From positions 248,001 through 312,000 of the forward strand of contig CBDEUQ010000003.1 of the NCBI GenBank assembly GCA_965243325.1: a stretch of 64,000 bases of DNA, read 5' to 3'. The position numbers and the translations under genes are program-made. Origin of the DNA: JANQOH01 sp965243325 (GTDB lineage Bacteria > Pseudomonadota > Alphaproteobacteria > UBA7887). This document shows, piece after piece, positions 1 to 8,848 of this stretch; position 1 is the first letter of the stretch, and every line of letters begins with the position of its first letter. Under the pieces are notes generated by a model. The model searched no databases. It was not told the origin of the DNA and was given only the letters and a program-made list of their open reading frames with translations.

Positions 1-636
1 GCCGCGGCAGATGCGGATGCCCTCGCGTTCGCCGGGATCCAGGCCTACTACGGGCATTTGCAGCACATCGCGGATTTCGACGAACGCCGCGCCGCGGTGC
101 GGGGCGAGAGCACGCGCATCCGCGAGGCGGTCGCCGCGCTCGCCGCCGCCGGACTGCCGCCGGCGCTGGTCACCGGCGGCGGCACGGGGACCCACGACAT
201 CGACCACCGTGACGGCGTCCTCGGCGAGTTGCAGGCCGGCTCCTACGTTTTCGCCGACGTCGAGTACGACGCCTGCGCGCTGACCCCCGAAACCCCGCGG
301 CCGTTCGAACCCGCGCTGTTCGTTCAGGCGACCGTCGTCAACGACGTTCACGACACCCACGCGATCATCGACGCCGGCCTGAAGAGCTTCGCCACGGACG
401 GACCACGGCCGGCGTTCGCCGACCGCGCGCCGGCCGGCTCGCGCTACCGCTTTTTCGGCGACGAGCACGGAGCGGTGGTGTACGGCGACGCCAACGCCCG
501 TCTCGCGGTCGGCGATCCGGTGCTCTGCCAGGTCCCGCACTGCGACCCGACGGTCAACCTGTACGACGCGTACCACTGCGTGCGCGGCGACGTGCTGGTC
601 GACCTCTGGCCGGTTTCCGCCCGGGGCAACCCATGA
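1..636 (+). CDS. DSD1-type PLP aldolase/dehydratase, C-terminal part (5' end outside window)
   Basis: The reading frame is open from base 1, so the gene starts outside the window; about 211 codons remain of a family usually near 370-400. The visible part holds the end of the PLP barrel (GIQAYYGHLQH, GGGTGTHDID) and the C-terminal D-serine-dehydratase-like domain. That domain has the metal-site motif VPHCDPTVNLYD, whose His and Cys hold a divalent metal in this family. Members include D-threonine aldolase, 3-hydroxy-D-aspartate aldolase and D-serine dehydratase. The exact substrate cannot be told from this fragment. Its stop overlaps the start of the next gene (ATGA), so the two are probably translationally coupled. 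Confidence 0.85.
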   Translation, partial: AAADADALAFAGIQAYYGHLQHIADFDERRAAVRGESTRIREAVAALAAAGLPPALVTGGGTGTHDIDHRDGVLGELQAGSYVFADVEYDACALTPETPRPFEPALFVQATVVNDVHDTHAIIDAGLKSFATDGPRPAFADRAPAGSRYRFFGDEHGAVVYGDANARLAVGDPVLCQVPHCDPTVNLYDAYHCVRGDVLVDLWPVSARGNP

Positions 637-2936
637 CGCAATTCGGCATCGGTCAGCCGCTGCGGCGCAAGGAGGATTCGAGGCTGCTCACCGGCGCCGG
701 GCGGTTCGTCGGCGACGCCACGCCCGCCGGCGCGGCGCACGCGTGGTTCGTGCGCTCGCCGGTGGCGCACGGCGACCTTCGCGCCGTCGATACCGTCGCC
801 GCGCGCGCCGCCCCCGGCGTGCTGGCCGTCTACACCGCGGCCGACATCGCCGGCGCGCTCGGGCCGCTGCCGGTCGGCGTGCGCCCGCCGTTCAGCGACG
901 GCCGCCCGGCGGCGATGCCGGCGCAGCCGCTGCTCGCCGAGGACCGGGTGCGCTACGTCGGCGACACGATCGCGATGGTCGTCGGCGACACCGAGGCGGC
1001 GGCGCAGACAGCGGCCGAGCGCGTCGCCGCCGACATCGCGCCGCGCCCGGCGGTGCTCGACGCGACGGCGGCGCTCACTCCCGGCGCGCCGCTTCTGTGG
1101 GACGGCGTGCCCGGCAACCTGTGCTTCTCCTGGGAGACCGGAGACGGCGAGGCGGTGCGGAAGGCGATGGCGGCCGCGGCGCACACGGTGCGTCTCCGCG
1201 CCGCCAACCCGCGAGTCGTCATCGGCGCGATCGAGACCCGCGCCGCCGTCGGCGCGTGGGACGGCGAGAGCGGCCGCTTCACGCTCGAATGCGCCTCGCA
1301 GATGCCGCATCCGCTGCGCACCGAGCTGGCGCAGGTGTTCGACCTTCCGGAGGAGCGCTTCCGCGTCGTCATCAACGACGTCGGCGGCGGCTTCGGAATC
1401 AAGAACTCGCTCTACCGCGAGCAGGCGCTGCTGCTGTGGGCGGCGCGCGCGCTCGACCGGCCGGTGCAGTGGATCGGACCGCGGACCGACGGCTTTCTCA
1501 CCGACTACCAGGGACGCGGGCGGGTGACCGACGCGACGCTGGCGCTCGACGAGGACGGGCGCTTCCTCGCCCTCGAGGTCGACATCGTCGGCGATCTCGG
1601 CGCCCACGCCGCCGCGCGCGGCGCGATCCCGTCCACCCTCAACTCGGCCTCGTTCTCGGGCGCCTACCGGACGCCGGCGATTCACATCCGGGCGCGCGGC
1701 GTGCTGACCAACATGGTGCCGACGGAGGTCTATCGCGGCGCCGGGCGCCCGGAGAACCTGCACCTTCTCGAATGTCTGGTCGACGAGGCGGCGCGCACGC
1801 TCGGCATCGACCGGATCGAGCTCCGGCGCCGCAACACGCTCACGCCCGCCGAGCTGCCGTTCCGCACACCGCTCGGACTGACCTACGACAGCGGCGACTA
1901 TCCGGCGACCCTGGAACGCGGCCTGGCGGAAGCCGACCGCGACGGATTCCCGGCGCGGCGGGCGGCGTCGGAACGGCGCGGGCGCCGGCGCGGCTTCGGC
2001 TTCGCCAACTTCGTCGAGCGCTGCGGCCACGGCGTCGCCGACAGCGCCGAGCTGCGCATCGAAGCCGACGGCTCGGCCACGGTGCTCACCGGCACCATGG
2101 CCAACGGCCAGGGCCACGAAACCGCGTTCGCGCAGATGGCGGGCGACTTCCTCGGAATCGACCCGGCACGGGTGACCGTCGTCCAGGGCGATACCGACCG
2201 GGTGGCGGAGGGCCAGGGCACCGGCGGCTCGCGCTCGATCCCGCTCGGCGGCGCCTGCCTCACGGCGGCGGCGCGCGAGGTGGTCGCCGTCGCCCGCCCG
2301 CTCGCCGGCGACCTGCTCGAGGCGGCGACGGCCGACATCGAGTTCGAGAACGGCGCCTTCCGCATCGCCGGCACTGACCGCGCCGTCGGCTGGGACGCGG
2401 TGGCCGACGCCGCCGTCACGCGGAGCGTCTCGCTGCGCGCGGTCGGGCGATTCACGCCCGAGAACCACACCTATCCCAACGGCTGTCACCTGTGCGAGGT
2501 CGAGGTCGACCCGGAGACGGGCGCCGTGGACATTCTGCGCTACACGGTGGTGCACGATTTCGGCCGCGTGCTGAATCCGCTGCTGCTCGCCGGGCAGGTG
2601 CACGGCGGGGTCGTCCAGGGGCTCGGACAGGCGGCGTTCGAGGCGACGGTCTACGATTCCGCCGGACAGCTGCTTTCGGGATCGCTGATGGACTACTGCC
2701 TGCCGCGCGCCGACCAGTTGCCGGCGATCGACTTCGTCAGCATCGAGACGCCGTGTCCGTCGAACCCGGCGGGCTTCAAGGGCTGTGGCGAGGCCGGCGC
2801 GGCGGGGGCGCCGCCGGCGTTCGTCAATGCCGTGCTCGACGCGCTGGCGCCGCTCGGCGTGCGCCGCCTCGACATGCCCTTGACGGCGGAGCGCGTGTGG
2901 CGGGCCATCCGGGAGGCGACGCATGGAGATCGATAG
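633..2936 (+). CDS. Xanthine dehydrogenase-family molybdopterin-binding (large) subunit
   Basis: This is the 767-residue catalytic subunit of the CoxL/xanthine dehydrogenase/aldehyde oxidase family, which hydroxylates a carbon with water using a Mo-cytosine dinucleotide type cofactor. Family signatures run in order: an N-terminal a/b hammerhead (GQPLRRKEDSRLLTGAGRFV), GGGFGIKNSLYREQ, VYRGAGRPE, NGQGHETAF, GQGTGGSRSIPLGG and GCGEAGAAGAP. The last carries the expected catalytic Glu (about Glu720). The CoxL-specific Cys loop is not obvious, so it is not called a CO dehydrogenase. No FAD-binding or 2Fe-2S subunit gene is visible beside it; these may lie upstream of the window or elsewhere. The start ATG overlaps the previous stop, and the 3' end overlaps the HAD gene by 14 bases. 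Confidence 0.9.
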   Translation: MTQFGIGQPLRRKEDSRLLTGAGRFVGDATPAGAAHAWFVRSPVAHGDLRAVDTVAARAAPGVLAVYTAADIAGALGPLPVGVRPPFSDGRPAAMPAQPLLAEDRVRYVGDTIAMVVGDTEAAAQTAAERVAADIAPRPAVLDATAALTPGAPLLWDGVPGNLCFSWETGDGEAVRKAMAAAAHTVRLRAANPRVVIGAIETRAAVGAWDGESGRFTLECASQMPHPLRTELAQVFDLPEERFRVVINDVGGGFGIKNSLYREQALLLWAARALDRPVQWIGPRTDGFLTDYQGRGRVTDATLALDEDGRFLALEVDIVGDLGAHAAARGAIPSTLNSASFSGAYRTPAIHIRARGVLTNMVPTEVYRGAGRPENLHLLECLVDEAARTLGIDRIELRRRNTLTPAELPFRTPLGLTYDSGDYPATLERGLAEADRDGFPARRAASERRGRRRGFGFANFVERCGHGVADSAELRIEADGSATVLTGTMANGQGHETAFAQMAGDFLGIDPARVTVVQGDTDRVAEGQGTGGSRSIPLGGACLTAAAREVVAVARPLAGDLLEAATADIEFENGAFRIAGTDRAVGWDAVADAAVTRSVSLRAVGRFTPENHTYPNGCHLCEVEVDPETGAVDILRYTVVHDFGRVLNPLLLAGQVHGGVVQGLGQAAFEATVYDSAGQLLSGSLMDYCLPRADQLPAIDFVSIETPCPSNPAGFKGCGEAGAAGAPPAFVNAVLDALAPLGVRRLDMPLTAERVWRAIREATHGDR

Positions 2937-3636
2937 GATCAAGGCGCTGTGCTTCGACGTGTTCGGCACGGTGGTGGACTGGCGCGGCTCGGTGATTCGC
3001 GAGGGCGAGGCGCTGGGCGCGGCGAAGGGGATCGACGCCGACTGGGCGGCGTTCGCCGACGCCTGGCGGGCCGGCTATCAGCCGGCGATGGCGCCGGTGC
3101 GCGAGGGGCGGCGCGGCTACGTGCGGCTCGACGTGCTGCACCGCGAGATCCTCGACGGCCTGCGCCCGCGCTTCGGCCTCGACGGCCTCGACGAGGACGA
3201 GGTCGACCGTCTCAACCGCGTCTGGCACCGGCTCGACGGCTGGCCCGACTCGGCCCCCGGCATGGCGCGGCTGCGCCGGCGCTTCGTCCTCGCGGCGCTG
3301 TCGAACGGGCACGTGGCGCTGGTCGTCAACATGGCGCGCCACGCCGGCCTCGTGTGGGATGCGCCGCTCGGCGCCGAGCCGGCGCAACAGTACAAGCCCA
3401 GGCCCGAGGTCTACGACACCGCCGTCGACATGCTCGGCCTCGAGGCGCCGCAGACGATGATGGTCGCGGCGCACAACGGCGACCTCCACGCGGCGCGCGA
3501 ACGCGGGATGCTGACGGCGTTCGTCCTTCGGCCGACGGAGTACGGCCCGGATCAGACCGAAGACCTCGCGCCCGACGGCGACTGGGACGTCGTCGCGCGC
3601 GACTTCCTCGATCTCGCCGACAAGCTCGGCTGCTGA
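2923..3636 (+). CDS. HAD-superfamily hydrolase, haloacid dehalogenase type II-like
   Basis: This is a 237-residue cytosolic protein. HAD motif I is near the N terminus (CFDVFGTVVDWR, nucleophile Asp12), motif II is in ALSNGH, the motif III Lys is in QQYKPRPEVY, and the last motif is VAAHNGDL, where type II 2-haloacid dehalogenases have AAHNxDL. Length and motif spacing fit that subfamily (220-240 residues). The natural substrate could be a 2-haloacid, or a phosphate ester in a relaxed homologue; sequence alone does not decide. The start overlaps the molybdenum hydroxylase gene by 14 bases, and only 3 bases separate it from the MBL gene, so it belongs to the same transcription unit. Confidence 0.85.
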   Translation: MEIDRIKALCFDVFGTVVDWRGSVIREGEALGAAKGIDADWAAFADAWRAGYQPAMAPVREGRRGYVRLDVLHREILDGLRPRFGLDGLDEDEVDRLNRVWHRLDGWPDSAPGMARLRRRFVLAALSNGHVALVVNMARHAGLVWDAPLGAEPAQQYKPRPEVYDTAVDMLGLEAPQTMMVAAHNGDLHAARERGMLTAFVLRPTEYGPDQTEDLAPDGDWDVVARDFLDLADKLGC

Positions 3637-3639
3637 GCG

Positions 3640-4527
3640 ATGGCGCTGCGGTTCGACCGCTCGCCGGACATCCCCTACGGCACCGCGGCGGCGGTGACGC
3701 CGCTAGTGCGCCGCATCGTCGCGCGGAACCCGAGCCCGTTCACCTTCCACGGCACCGGGACGTACGTCGTCGGCCGCGGCACGGTGGCGGTCATCGATCC
3801 CGGTCCCGCGCTCGACGCGCACGTCGCGGCGCTGGCGGCGGCGCTGGACGGCGAGACCGTGAGCCACATTCTCATCACCCACACCCACGTCGACCACTCG
3901 CCGGCGGCGGCGGCGCTCAAGGCGCTGACCGGCGCGCCGACGTACGGCTACGGTCCGCACGGCGCCGACCGCGGCGTGCCGGTGGAGGAAGGCGGGGATT
4001 TCGACTTCGTCCCCGACCACGTCGTGAACGACGGCGACGCGGTGACGGGGCCGGGCTGGACGCTCGACGCGGTCCACACGCCCGGCCATACGTCGAACCA
4101 CCTCTGCTTCGCGCTGCGCGAGGAGCGGTCGCTGTTCTCCGGCGATCACGTCATGGGCTGGTCGACCACCGTGGTCTCGCCGCCCGACGGCGACATGGCG
4201 GCCTACATGCGCTCGCTCGACAAGCTGCGCCGGCGCGACGATACGCGCTACTACCCCACCCACGGCGCGCCGGTCGCCGAACCGGCGGCGTACGTCCGGG
4301 CGCTCGCCGGCCACCGCCGCCAGCGCGAGGCCCAGATTCTGCGCTGCATCTCCGACGGCCTCGACACCATACCCGCGATGGTGCGGGCGATGTACGCGGA
4401 CATCGACCCGCGCCTGCACGGCGCCGCCGGGCGATCGGTGCTCGCGCACCTGATCCACCTCGCCGAGCGCGAGTGCGTGACGCGCGAGGGGCCGCCCGAG
4501 TCCGGCGTCTGGCGTCGGCGCGGCTAG
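3640..4527 (+). CDS. MBL-fold metallo-hydrolase (LACTB2/glyoxalase II-like)
   Basis: This is a 295-residue metallo-beta-lactamase-fold hydrolase. The metal-binding set is complete: HTHVDH at residues 81-86, HTPGH ending at His150, Asp169 in FSGDH, and a late His in YYPTHGAP. The C-terminal 80 residues look like the winged-helix extension found in LACTB2-type proteins. Such enzymes hydrolyse thioesters, lactones or RNA ends; the substrate is not predictable here. It is the last gene of the aldolase-Mo hydroxylase-HAD-MBL run. Its TAG stop directly abuts the stop of the convergent amidohydrolase gene with no base between them. Confidence 0.88.
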   Translation: MALRFDRSPDIPYGTAAAVTPLVRRIVARNPSPFTFHGTGTYVVGRGTVAVIDPGPALDAHVAALAAALDGETVSHILITHTHVDHSPAAAALKALTGAPTYGYGPHGADRGVPVEEGGDFDFVPDHVVNDGDAVTGPGWTLDAVHTPGHTSNHLCFALREERSLFSGDHVMGWSTTVVSPPDGDMAAYMRSLDKLRRRDDTRYYPTHGAPVAEPAAYVRALAGHRRQREAQILRCISDGLDTIPAMVRAMYADIDPRLHGAAGRSVLAHLIHLAERECVTREGPPESGVWRRRG

Positions 4528-5919
4528 CTAGAGCCAGCCGCCGCGGGCCTTCCGCAGCGCCGTGAACTCGCGGCGGGTCTTCGGACCGAAGGTCAGGAAG
4601 TGCGGGTCCGGCGCGGCCCGGTGCGCGGCCCGCTGGCGGCCGAAGCGGTCGTCGCGCGCGCGCTGCAGCACCTCCGCCGCGTCGATGTCGTACACCGCCG
4701 CGGCGTTGAGGCCGAAAATCCGCGCCCGCAGCGCGTCGGTCATGGGCGCGTACCCGTGCGCCTCCTGCAGCGCCGGCGAGATCTGGAACGTGCGCAGCGC
4801 CTGGATCTGATCCTGCGGCGAGCCGTACCAGATGCAGTCCGAACCGTAGAGCACGTTCTTCTCGCCGATGTGCTTGACCAGCTTGCCGACCGTGTGCGCC
4901 GCCCCGTCGGGATCGCGCATCAGGAACCGCCACGTGCTGCCGAGCTCGGCGTAGACGTTGGCGTTGCGCCCGATGCCGTTGTCCTCGACGGAACGGATCA
5001 GCGCATCCACGCCCTCGCCGCGGTCCGGGTCGTACGGCCCTTCGCGCTCGCCGCTGATGTAGCCGGAGTGGTAGACGAGGAAGTTCACGTCCGGAAACAT
5101 CCGCGCGGCGATGCCGACGTCGCTGGCGACGCTGTGCTCGTACGAACGGCGGCCGAACGGCAGCCCCTTGTGGATGCAGATGTTCCGGACCCCGAGCGCC
5201 CGCGCCTTCTCGATCAGCGCCAGGCCGGTGCCGGGATCGTGCAGGAAGAATCCCTTGCTGCCGTTCGGCCCCCACTGGGTATAGGTCTTCCACGCGGCGA
5301 CTCCCCAGCGCTCGGCCAGTTCGTCCATGCCGTCGAGATCGCCGTCCTGGTTGGGGTTGACGCGGCCGTGGACCAGCAGGCGGCGGCTGCCCTCCATCTC
5401 ATCGACGATGCGCCGCGTCTCGTCGGCCTCCTCGATGGTCAGCAGCTCGCGCTCGCGGTTCGAGGGGATGAACGAGAGCACCATCATGTCGGTGTCGGAG
5501 TCGAGGAAGATGTCCTTGATGAATTTCTCGGCGCCGCCGAGACCGACGCGCCCGAGGCCGTGCCGGCCCACGAAATGGCCCTGCACGTCGAACACGAATT
5601 CGCGCCCGGCGAGGCTTTCGACCGCGGCGTCGGCGTCGAGCGCGGCGACTTCGGGCAGCTCGAAGAAGCCGCCGCTGCGCCCGGCGTCGGCGTTGGCGCG
5701 GTTGAAGGCGAGAAGCGTCGTCGCCGCGCCGCAGGCGGAGACCATGAACGCGCGCCGCGACAGGCCGAGGCGTCGCGCGTTCTCTCCGGCGCGTGCGTGC
5801 GCCAGCCGGTTGGCGCCGCGGTTCACGGCGTCGAGCGGCACCGGCACGAATTCGCCGTTGGACGTGGCGTCGATCTTGATCGGCAACCGCTTGCCGTCGG
5901 GGTCGTTCGAGAACGTCAT
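4528..5919 (-). CDS. Tat-exported amidohydrolase family protein
   Basis: This is a 463-residue amidohydrolase_2-type TIM-barrel protein. The N-terminal region has a twin-arginine motif (LSRRAFMVSACGAAT, about residues 52-66) followed by a hydrophobic stretch, which suggests export by Tat after a long leader. Metal-site features of the family are visible: an early His in VQGHFVG, IHKGLPFG, VYHSGYISG, and a late Asp in LYGSDCIWYG. Homologues include exported metal-dependent hydrolases and decarboxylases of unknown substrate. A strong Shine-Dalgarno (GGGAGG, 6 bases before ATG) supports this start. The gene faces the preceding operon tail to tail and lies downstream of the hydroxyacyl-CoA dehydrogenase gene on the same strand, 154 bases away, so cotranscription is possible but unproven. 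Confidence 0.85.
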   Translation of the reverse strand: MTFSNDPDGKRLPIKIDATSNGEFVPVPLDAVNRGANRLAHARAGENARRLGLSRRAFMVSACGAATTLLAFNRANADAGRSGGFFELPEVAALDADAAVESLAGREFVFDVQGHFVGRHGLGRVGLGGAEKFIKDIFLDSDTDMMVLSFIPSNRERELLTIEEADETRRIVDEMEGSRRLLVHGRVNPNQDGDLDGMDELAERWGVAAWKTYTQWGPNGSKGFFLHDPGTGLALIEKARALGVRNICIHKGLPFGRRSYEHSVASDVGIAARMFPDVNFLVYHSGYISGEREGPYDPDRGEGVDALIRSVEDNGIGRNANVYAELGSTWRFLMRDPDGAAHTVGKLVKHIGEKNVLYGSDCIWYGSPQDQIQALRTFQISPALQEAHGYAPMTDALRARIFGLNAAAVYDIDAAEVLQRARDDRFGRQRAAHRAAPDPHFLTFGPKTRREFTALRKARGGWL

Positions 5920-6073
5920 GGCGGACCTCCCCTGCGTTGCGTTGCGGCGAAGACCGCAGGATACACGCTCGGCGCCCTCAGCGCGCCCCGCCCTGGAGCC
6001 GGCGGCCGGCTGAACGGGGCCGGGAGTCTGCGAATCGTCCGCCTGCGGCAGCGCGCGGCCGGCGTCGCGCCGC

Positions 6074-6949
6074 TCAGCGCGTCGGGACGGGGCTGTCGCC
6101 GGTGTAGTCGTAGAAGCCGCGGCCGACCTTGCGGCCGATCCACCCCGCCTCGACGTATTTCACCAGCAGCGGGCAGGGGCGGTACTTGGTGTCGGCCAGC
6201 CCGTCGTGCAGCACCTGCATGACCGCGAGGCAGACGTCGAGACCGATGAAGTCGGCGAGTTCGAGCGGCCCCATCGGATGGTTGGCGCCGAGCTTCATCG
6301 CCACGTCGATCGCCTCCACCGAGCCGACGCCCTCGTAGAGGGTATAGATCGCCTCGTTGATCATCGGCAGCAGGATGCGATTGACGATGAAGGCGGGGAA
6401 GTCCTCGGCGCTCACCGGGGTCTTGCCGAGCCGCACGGTGAGCGCGCGGATCGTCTCGTAGGTTGCCTCGTCGGTGGCGATGCCGCGAATGAGCTCGACG
6501 AGCTGCATCATCGGCACGGGGTTCATGAAGTGCATGCCGATGAAGCGTTCGGGGCGGTCGGTCGAGGCCGCGAGCCGGGTGATCGAGATCGACGACGTGT
6601 TGCTCGCGATCAGGGTCTCGGAGCGTTGCAGCGCCGGACACAGCTCGCGGAAGATCGCCTTCTTGACCTCTTCTTCCTCGGTCGCCGCCTCGATGACGAG
6701 ATCGGCCGCCGCGGCGGCCTCAAGCGCGGTGTCGGTGCGGATCCGCGCCAGCGCCTCCGCCTTGTCGAGCGCCGTCACCGTGCCCTTGGCGATCTGGCGG
6801 CCAAGATTGCGGTCGATGCCGGCCATCGCCTTTTCGAGCGGCTCCGGCCCGATGTCGACCAGCGTGACGTCGATGCCGGCCAGCGCGCACACGTGCGCGA
6901 TTCCCGAGCCCATCTGCCCGGCGCCGACCACCGCGATCGAGCCGATCAT
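6074..6949 (-). CDS. 3-hydroxybutyryl-CoA dehydrogenase
   Basis: This is a 291-residue soluble NAD(P)-dependent dehydrogenase that oxidises 3-hydroxyacyl-CoA (typically C4) to 3-oxoacyl-CoA. The Rossmann motif VVGAGQMGSGIAH sits at the N terminus. The family signatures NTSSISI and GMHFMNPVPMM (catalytic His) follow, and the C-terminal domain contains ADFIGLDVCLAVMQ. Its length matches the single-domain PaaH/Hbd family. The ATG overlaps the etfA stop (ATGA), giving the order etfB-etfA-dehydrogenase. Electron-transfer flavoprotein and hydroxyacyl-CoA oxidation are steps of the same acyl-CoA degradation routes. Confidence 0.93.
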   Translation of the reverse strand: MIGSIAVVGAGQMGSGIAHVCALAGIDVTLVDIGPEPLEKAMAGIDRNLGRQIAKGTVTALDKAEALARIRTDTALEAAAAADLVIEAATEEEEVKKAIFRELCPALQRSETLIASNTSSISITRLAASTDRPERFIGMHFMNPVPMMQLVELIRGIATDEATYETIRALTVRLGKTPVSAEDFPAFIVNRILLPMINEAIYTLYEGVGSVEAIDVAMKLGANHPMGPLELADFIGLDVCLAVMQVLHDGLADTKYRPCPLLVKYVEAGWIGRKVGRGFYDYTGDSPVPTR

Positions 6950-7896
6950 CGGCCCCGCCCCCGTTCCGATACCGCCTCGGTCAGCTCCGGCACCAGCTTG
7001 AACAGGTCGCCGACGAGTCCGTAGTCCGCGACCTGGAAGATCGGCGCTTCCTCGTCCTTGTTGATGGCGACGATCACCTTGGAATCCTTCATTCCGGCGA
7101 GGTGCTGGATGGCGCCCGAGATGCCGACGGCGATGTACAGCTCGGGGGCGACGATCTTGCCCGTCTGGCCGACCTGGTAGTCGTTGGGCACGAAGCCTGC
7201 GTCGACGGCGGCGCGCGAGGCGCCCACCGCGGCGCCGAGCCGGTCGGCGAGGGCCTCGAGGATGGCGAAGTTCTCGCCCGACCCCATGCCGCGCCCGCCC
7301 GAGACGATCACCCGCGCCGAAGTCAGTTCCGGGCGTTCGGAACGCGACAGCGCGCGGCCCACGAAGCGCGAGCCGCCGGCGCCGTCTCCCGCCTCGACCG
7401 TCTCGACGGGCGCGTCGCCGCCTTGCGCCTCTGCCGCCTTGAAGGCGGTGCCGCGGACGGTGATCAGCTTCGGCGTATCGCCCGAGCGCACCGTCGCCAC
7501 CGCGTTGCCGGCGTAGATCGGCCTTTCGAAGGTGTCGTCGGAGAGGATCGCCGTGATGTCGGATATCTGCTGCACGTCGAGCGCCGCCGCCGCCCGCGGC
7601 ATGAGGTTCTTGCCGAAGGTGTCGGCGGGCGCGAGCGCGTGGCTGTAGTCGCCGGCGAGACGGGAGACCAGCGGCGCCAGCGCCTCGGCGAGCTGGTGTT
7701 CGAGCGCCGGATCGTCGGCGAGGAGCACGCGCCGCACGCCGGCGACGGCGGCCGCCGCCGCGGCGACCGCGCCGCAGCCGGCGCCGGCGATCAGCACGTC
7801 GACGTCCGCGTCGAGCGCCGCCGCCGCGGTGACCGTGTTCAGGGTCGCGGGCTTGAGTTCGGCGTTGTCGTGCTCGCCGACGACCAGGACCGCCAT
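6946..7896 (-). CDS. etfA: Electron transfer flavoprotein, alpha subunit
   Basis: This is a 316-residue ETF alpha subunit, the FAD-carrying partner that accepts electrons from acyl-CoA dehydrogenases and passes them to ETF-ubiquinone oxidoreductase. The FAD-binding C-terminal half is well conserved: SGGRGMGSGENF, GASRAAVDAGF, QVGQTGKIVAPELY, and GISGAIQHLAGM. The start was set at the ATG of MAVLVVGEHDN because its A overlaps the etfB stop; longer upstream extensions of this frame run antiparallel to or inside etfB and are not supported. It overlaps the following dehydrogenase start by 4 bases, so three genes are coupled. Confidence 0.95.
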   Translation of the reverse strand: MAVLVVGEHDNAELKPATLNTVTAAAALDADVDVLIAGAGCGAVAAAAAAVAGVRRVLLADDPALEHQLAEALAPLVSRLAGDYSHALAPADTFGKNLMPRAAAALDVQQISDITAILSDDTFERPIYAGNAVATVRSGDTPKLITVRGTAFKAAEAQGGDAPVETVEAGDGAGGSRFVGRALSRSERPELTSARVIVSGGRGMGSGENFAILEALADRLGAAVGASRAAVDAGFVPNDYQVGQTGKIVAPELYIAVGISGAIQHLAGMKDSKVIVAINKDEEAPIFQVADYGLVGDLFKLVPELTEAVSERGRGR

Positions 7897-8645
7897 CAGA
7901 TCACTCCCGCGTCTTCGCTGAGTTTCGTCACTAATTCGTCCACGCTCCCGACCCGGACGCCGGCCTCGCGTTTCGGCGGCTCCGTCACCTTCAGCGTCTC
8001 CAGGCGCGGCGTCGTGTCGACTCCGTAGTCCTCCGGCGTCTTGGCGTCGATGGGCTTCTTCTTCGCCCGCATGATGTTGGGCAGCGAGGCGTAGCGCGGC
8101 TCGTTGAGCCGCAAGTCGGTGGTGACGACGGCGGGCAGGGTCAGCGTCACCGTCTCCAGGCCGCCGTCGACCTCGCGCGTCACCTCCGCGGTGTCGCCGT
8201 CGGGCGCGAGCTTCGACGCGAACGTGCCCTGCGGCCAGCCCAGCATGGCGGCGAGCATCTGGCCGGTCTGGTTGGAATCGTCGTCGATGGCCTGCTTTCC
8301 GAGGATCACGAGTTCGGGGGCTTCGGCGTCGACGATCGCGCGCAGCAGCTTGGCGACCGCGAGCGGCTCCAGCGGTCCGTCGTGGCGCACCAGGATGCCG
8401 CGGTCGGCGCCCATGGCGAAGGCGGTGCGCAGGGTCTCCTGGCACTGCTGCGGCCCCATCGACACGGCGACGATCTCGCTGGCCTTGCCGGCTTCCTTCA
8501 GTCGCACGGCCTCCTCGACGGCGATTTCGTCGAACGGGTTCATCGACATCTTGACGTTTGCCGTCTCGACACCGGAACCGTCGCTTCTGACCCTGATTTT
8601 GACGTTGTAGTCGATGACGCGCTTGACTGCGACGAGGACCTTCAT
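7896..8645 (-). CDS. etfB: Electron transfer flavoprotein, beta subunit
   Basis: This is a 249-residue ETF beta subunit, which binds AMP and docks the partner dehydrogenases. Diagnostic stretches are MKVLVAVKRVIDYNVKI at the start, MNPFDEIAVEEAVRLKE, KQAIDDDSNQTGQMLA, and the recognition-loop region LPNIMRAKKKPID. The start chosen is the ATG of MKVLVAVKR, which matches family N termini; the frame continues open upstream, but that part looks non-coding. It is the first gene of etfB-etfA-dehydrogenase. A perfect inverted repeat 78 bases upstream of the ATG is a likely operator. Confidence 0.95.
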   Translation of the reverse strand: MKVLVAVKRVIDYNVKIRVRSDGSGVETANVKMSMNPFDEIAVEEAVRLKEAGKASEIVAVSMGPQQCQETLRTAFAMGADRGILVRHDGPLEPLAVAKLLRAIVDAEAPELVILGKQAIDDDSNQTGQMLAAMLGWPQGTFASKLAPDGDTAEVTREVDGGLETVTLTLPAVVTTDLRLNEPRYASLPNIMRAKKKPIDAKTPEDYGVDTTPRLETLKVTEPPKREAGVRVGSVDELVTKLSEDAGVI

Positions 8646-8722
8646 CGAGCCCGGCTCCGCAATGGGGCGCGCACCTGCGCGGCGAGAAAGGGCCGGCCCC
8701 GGGGATCGCTTTCGGCCGGCCC

Positions 8723-8740
8723 ATTGTGCACCTGCACAAT
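8723..8740. promoter_or_regulatory. Perfect palindrome upstream of etfB, probable repressor operator
   Basis: ATTGTGCA-CC-TGCACAAT is an 18-base perfect inverted repeat, with 8-base arms and a 2-base centre, lying 78 bases before the etfB ATG. Its size and symmetry fit a homodimeric regulator. The TGC-N4-GCA core resembles TGC-rich sites described for PhaR-type regulators, but that match is weak and the regulator is not identified. A second, GC-rich inverted repeat (GGGCCGGCC/GGCCGGCCC) lies just on the gene side, within about 8692-8722. Confidence 0.55.
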
Positions 8741-8848
8741 AGGTTCGGCGGCGAAGCGAGTCAACGCGATCGGAGGTAGCGTATCGGTTTGATTTTCGCC
8801 GCGGAACGGGAGTAGCCGCCGCGCTGGAGCGCTGGGCAAGGGGGTTGC

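Noticed and set aside
444..2969. Long minus-strand frame opposite the molybdenum hydroxylase
   Set aside because: Low-complexity Arg-rich translation, no ribosome-binding site, and the plus strand carries a full set of family motifs.
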